In this document: positions 6,475 through 6,827 of the stretch, piece after piece
Position numbering within the stretch: position 1 is the stretch's first letter
How the letters are laid out: every line of letters begins with the position of its first letter
Source of the DNA: Muribaculaceae bacterium
Lineage (GTDB): Bacteria; Bacteroidota; Bacteroidia; Bacteroidales; Muribaculaceae
Length of the DNA: 6,827 nt
NCBI GenBank assembly: GCA_902836725.1
Contig: CADFRV010000136.1
Coordinates: forward strand, 1 to 6,827
Reading direction: 5' to 3'
Translations under genes and position numbers: made by a program
Notes under the pieces: generated by a model
The model's database searches: none
What the model was told of the DNA's origin: nothing
Seen by the model: the letters and a program-made list of their open reading frames with translations, nothing else

Positions 6475-6827
6475 TCAGTCGCCTGTGAGCGCCTCGCGTT
6501 TTATTTTGCTGAGATGCTGCTCGGTGATGCCGAGGTATGAGGCTATGATCTTGGAGGGGACGATGCGGAAGATCTCTTTCCATCGGGTGTAAAGCTCGGT
6601 TTTCACCATCTTCTGGTGGGTGCGGTCGTCAAGATCGGCGGGAAGCGTATCTTTGCTTTCCTCTATTTTGCCGGATAGATGGCATGTGAGCTGCGTAAGG
6701 CGGCTTTTTGCATCGCCGCTGAGCACATGGTTTTTCGATTCGTTGTAATAGAGCTGGTTCTGATGGGCGCTCATTACCCACAGGGCGAATTCGTGCGACT
6801 CCTTCAGCAGCGTGTCAAAGTATTCTT
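6475..6827 (-). CDS. Crp/Fnr-family transcriptional regulator, C-terminal part (5' end outside the window)
   Basis: The frame stays open to the right edge, so the gene's start is missing; 116 residues are visible. An ATG at 6774 is internal: the codons before it (EYFDTLLKESHEFALWV) continue the dimerisation-helix pattern of the family. The C-terminus has the winged-helix DNA-recognition segment VPSKIIASYLGITEQHLSKIKRE (here as positions 89-111 of the fragment), which is nearly the signature of Bacteroidetes Crp/Fnr proteins. The cyclic-nucleotide-binding-like sensory domain lies beyond the window. About 40 residues separate the LSGDAKSRL helix from the VP of the HTH, longer than the usual 13-18. 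The extra segment (about 50-76) is polar and charged. The gene is on the same strand as the envelope operon and upstream of it, separated by 239 bp with no clear terminator. It might regulate the operon, but nothing in the sequence proves this. Confidence 0.85.
   Translation of the reverse strand, partial: EYFDTLLKESHEFALWVMSAHQNQLYYNESKNHVLSGDAKSRLTQLTCHLSGKIEESKDTLPADLDDRTHQKMVKTELYTRWKEIFRIVPSKIIASYLGITEQHLSKIKREALTGD

Noticed and set aside
6772..6774. ATG as the start of the Crp/Fnr gene
   Set aside because: The frame continues upstream to the window edge with family-like sequence, and a protein starting here would lack the sensory domain.

Overview
This window looks like chromosomal DNA from a gut-type Bacteroidales bacterium. 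Muribaculaceae is a plausible family, but that is inference. The evidence is a Bacteroidetes-type -7 box (TAnnTTTG), A-rich translation starts without a clear Shine-Dalgarno, a lipoprotein with an acidic, Gly-rich stretch after its lipobox, a type IX secretion-like C-terminal tail, a C-terminal 'VDLGLSVxWA...WRLPT...RPV' domain of Bacteroidales surface proteins, and a Bacteroidetes-style Crp/Fnr regulator. All supported genes lie on the minus strand, so transcription runs from right to left.

From right to left: (1) the C-terminal part of a Crp/Fnr-family regulator, cut by the window edge (6475-6827). (2) A 239-bp intergenic region with a perfect -7 box at 6298-6305 and a 10-bp tandem repeat in the presumed leader. 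(3) Four consecutive cell-envelope genes: a small outer-membrane beta-barrel candidate (5540-6235), a short exported protein with a T9SS type A-like tail (5049-5540), a large exported multidomain protein ending in a lectin-fold-like domain (2470-5052), and a lipoprotein with carboxypeptidase-regulatory-like repeats (180-2417). (4) A strong inverted repeat with a T-run at 113-150, probably the operon terminator. (5) A left edge (1-112) with no identifiable gene.

The first three envelope genes are joined by stop/start overlaps (TGATG and ATGA). The fourth follows after 52 bp with no promoter visible, so the set reads as one transcription unit from the 6298 promoter to the 113-150 terminator. 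All four products carry export signals of different kinds: barrel, T9SS-like tail, plain signal peptide and lipid anchor. They probably form or decorate a cell-surface assembly. No enzyme active site, SusC/SusD pair or known secretion component is visible, so the function is unknown; a role in adhesion or surface structure is inference only.
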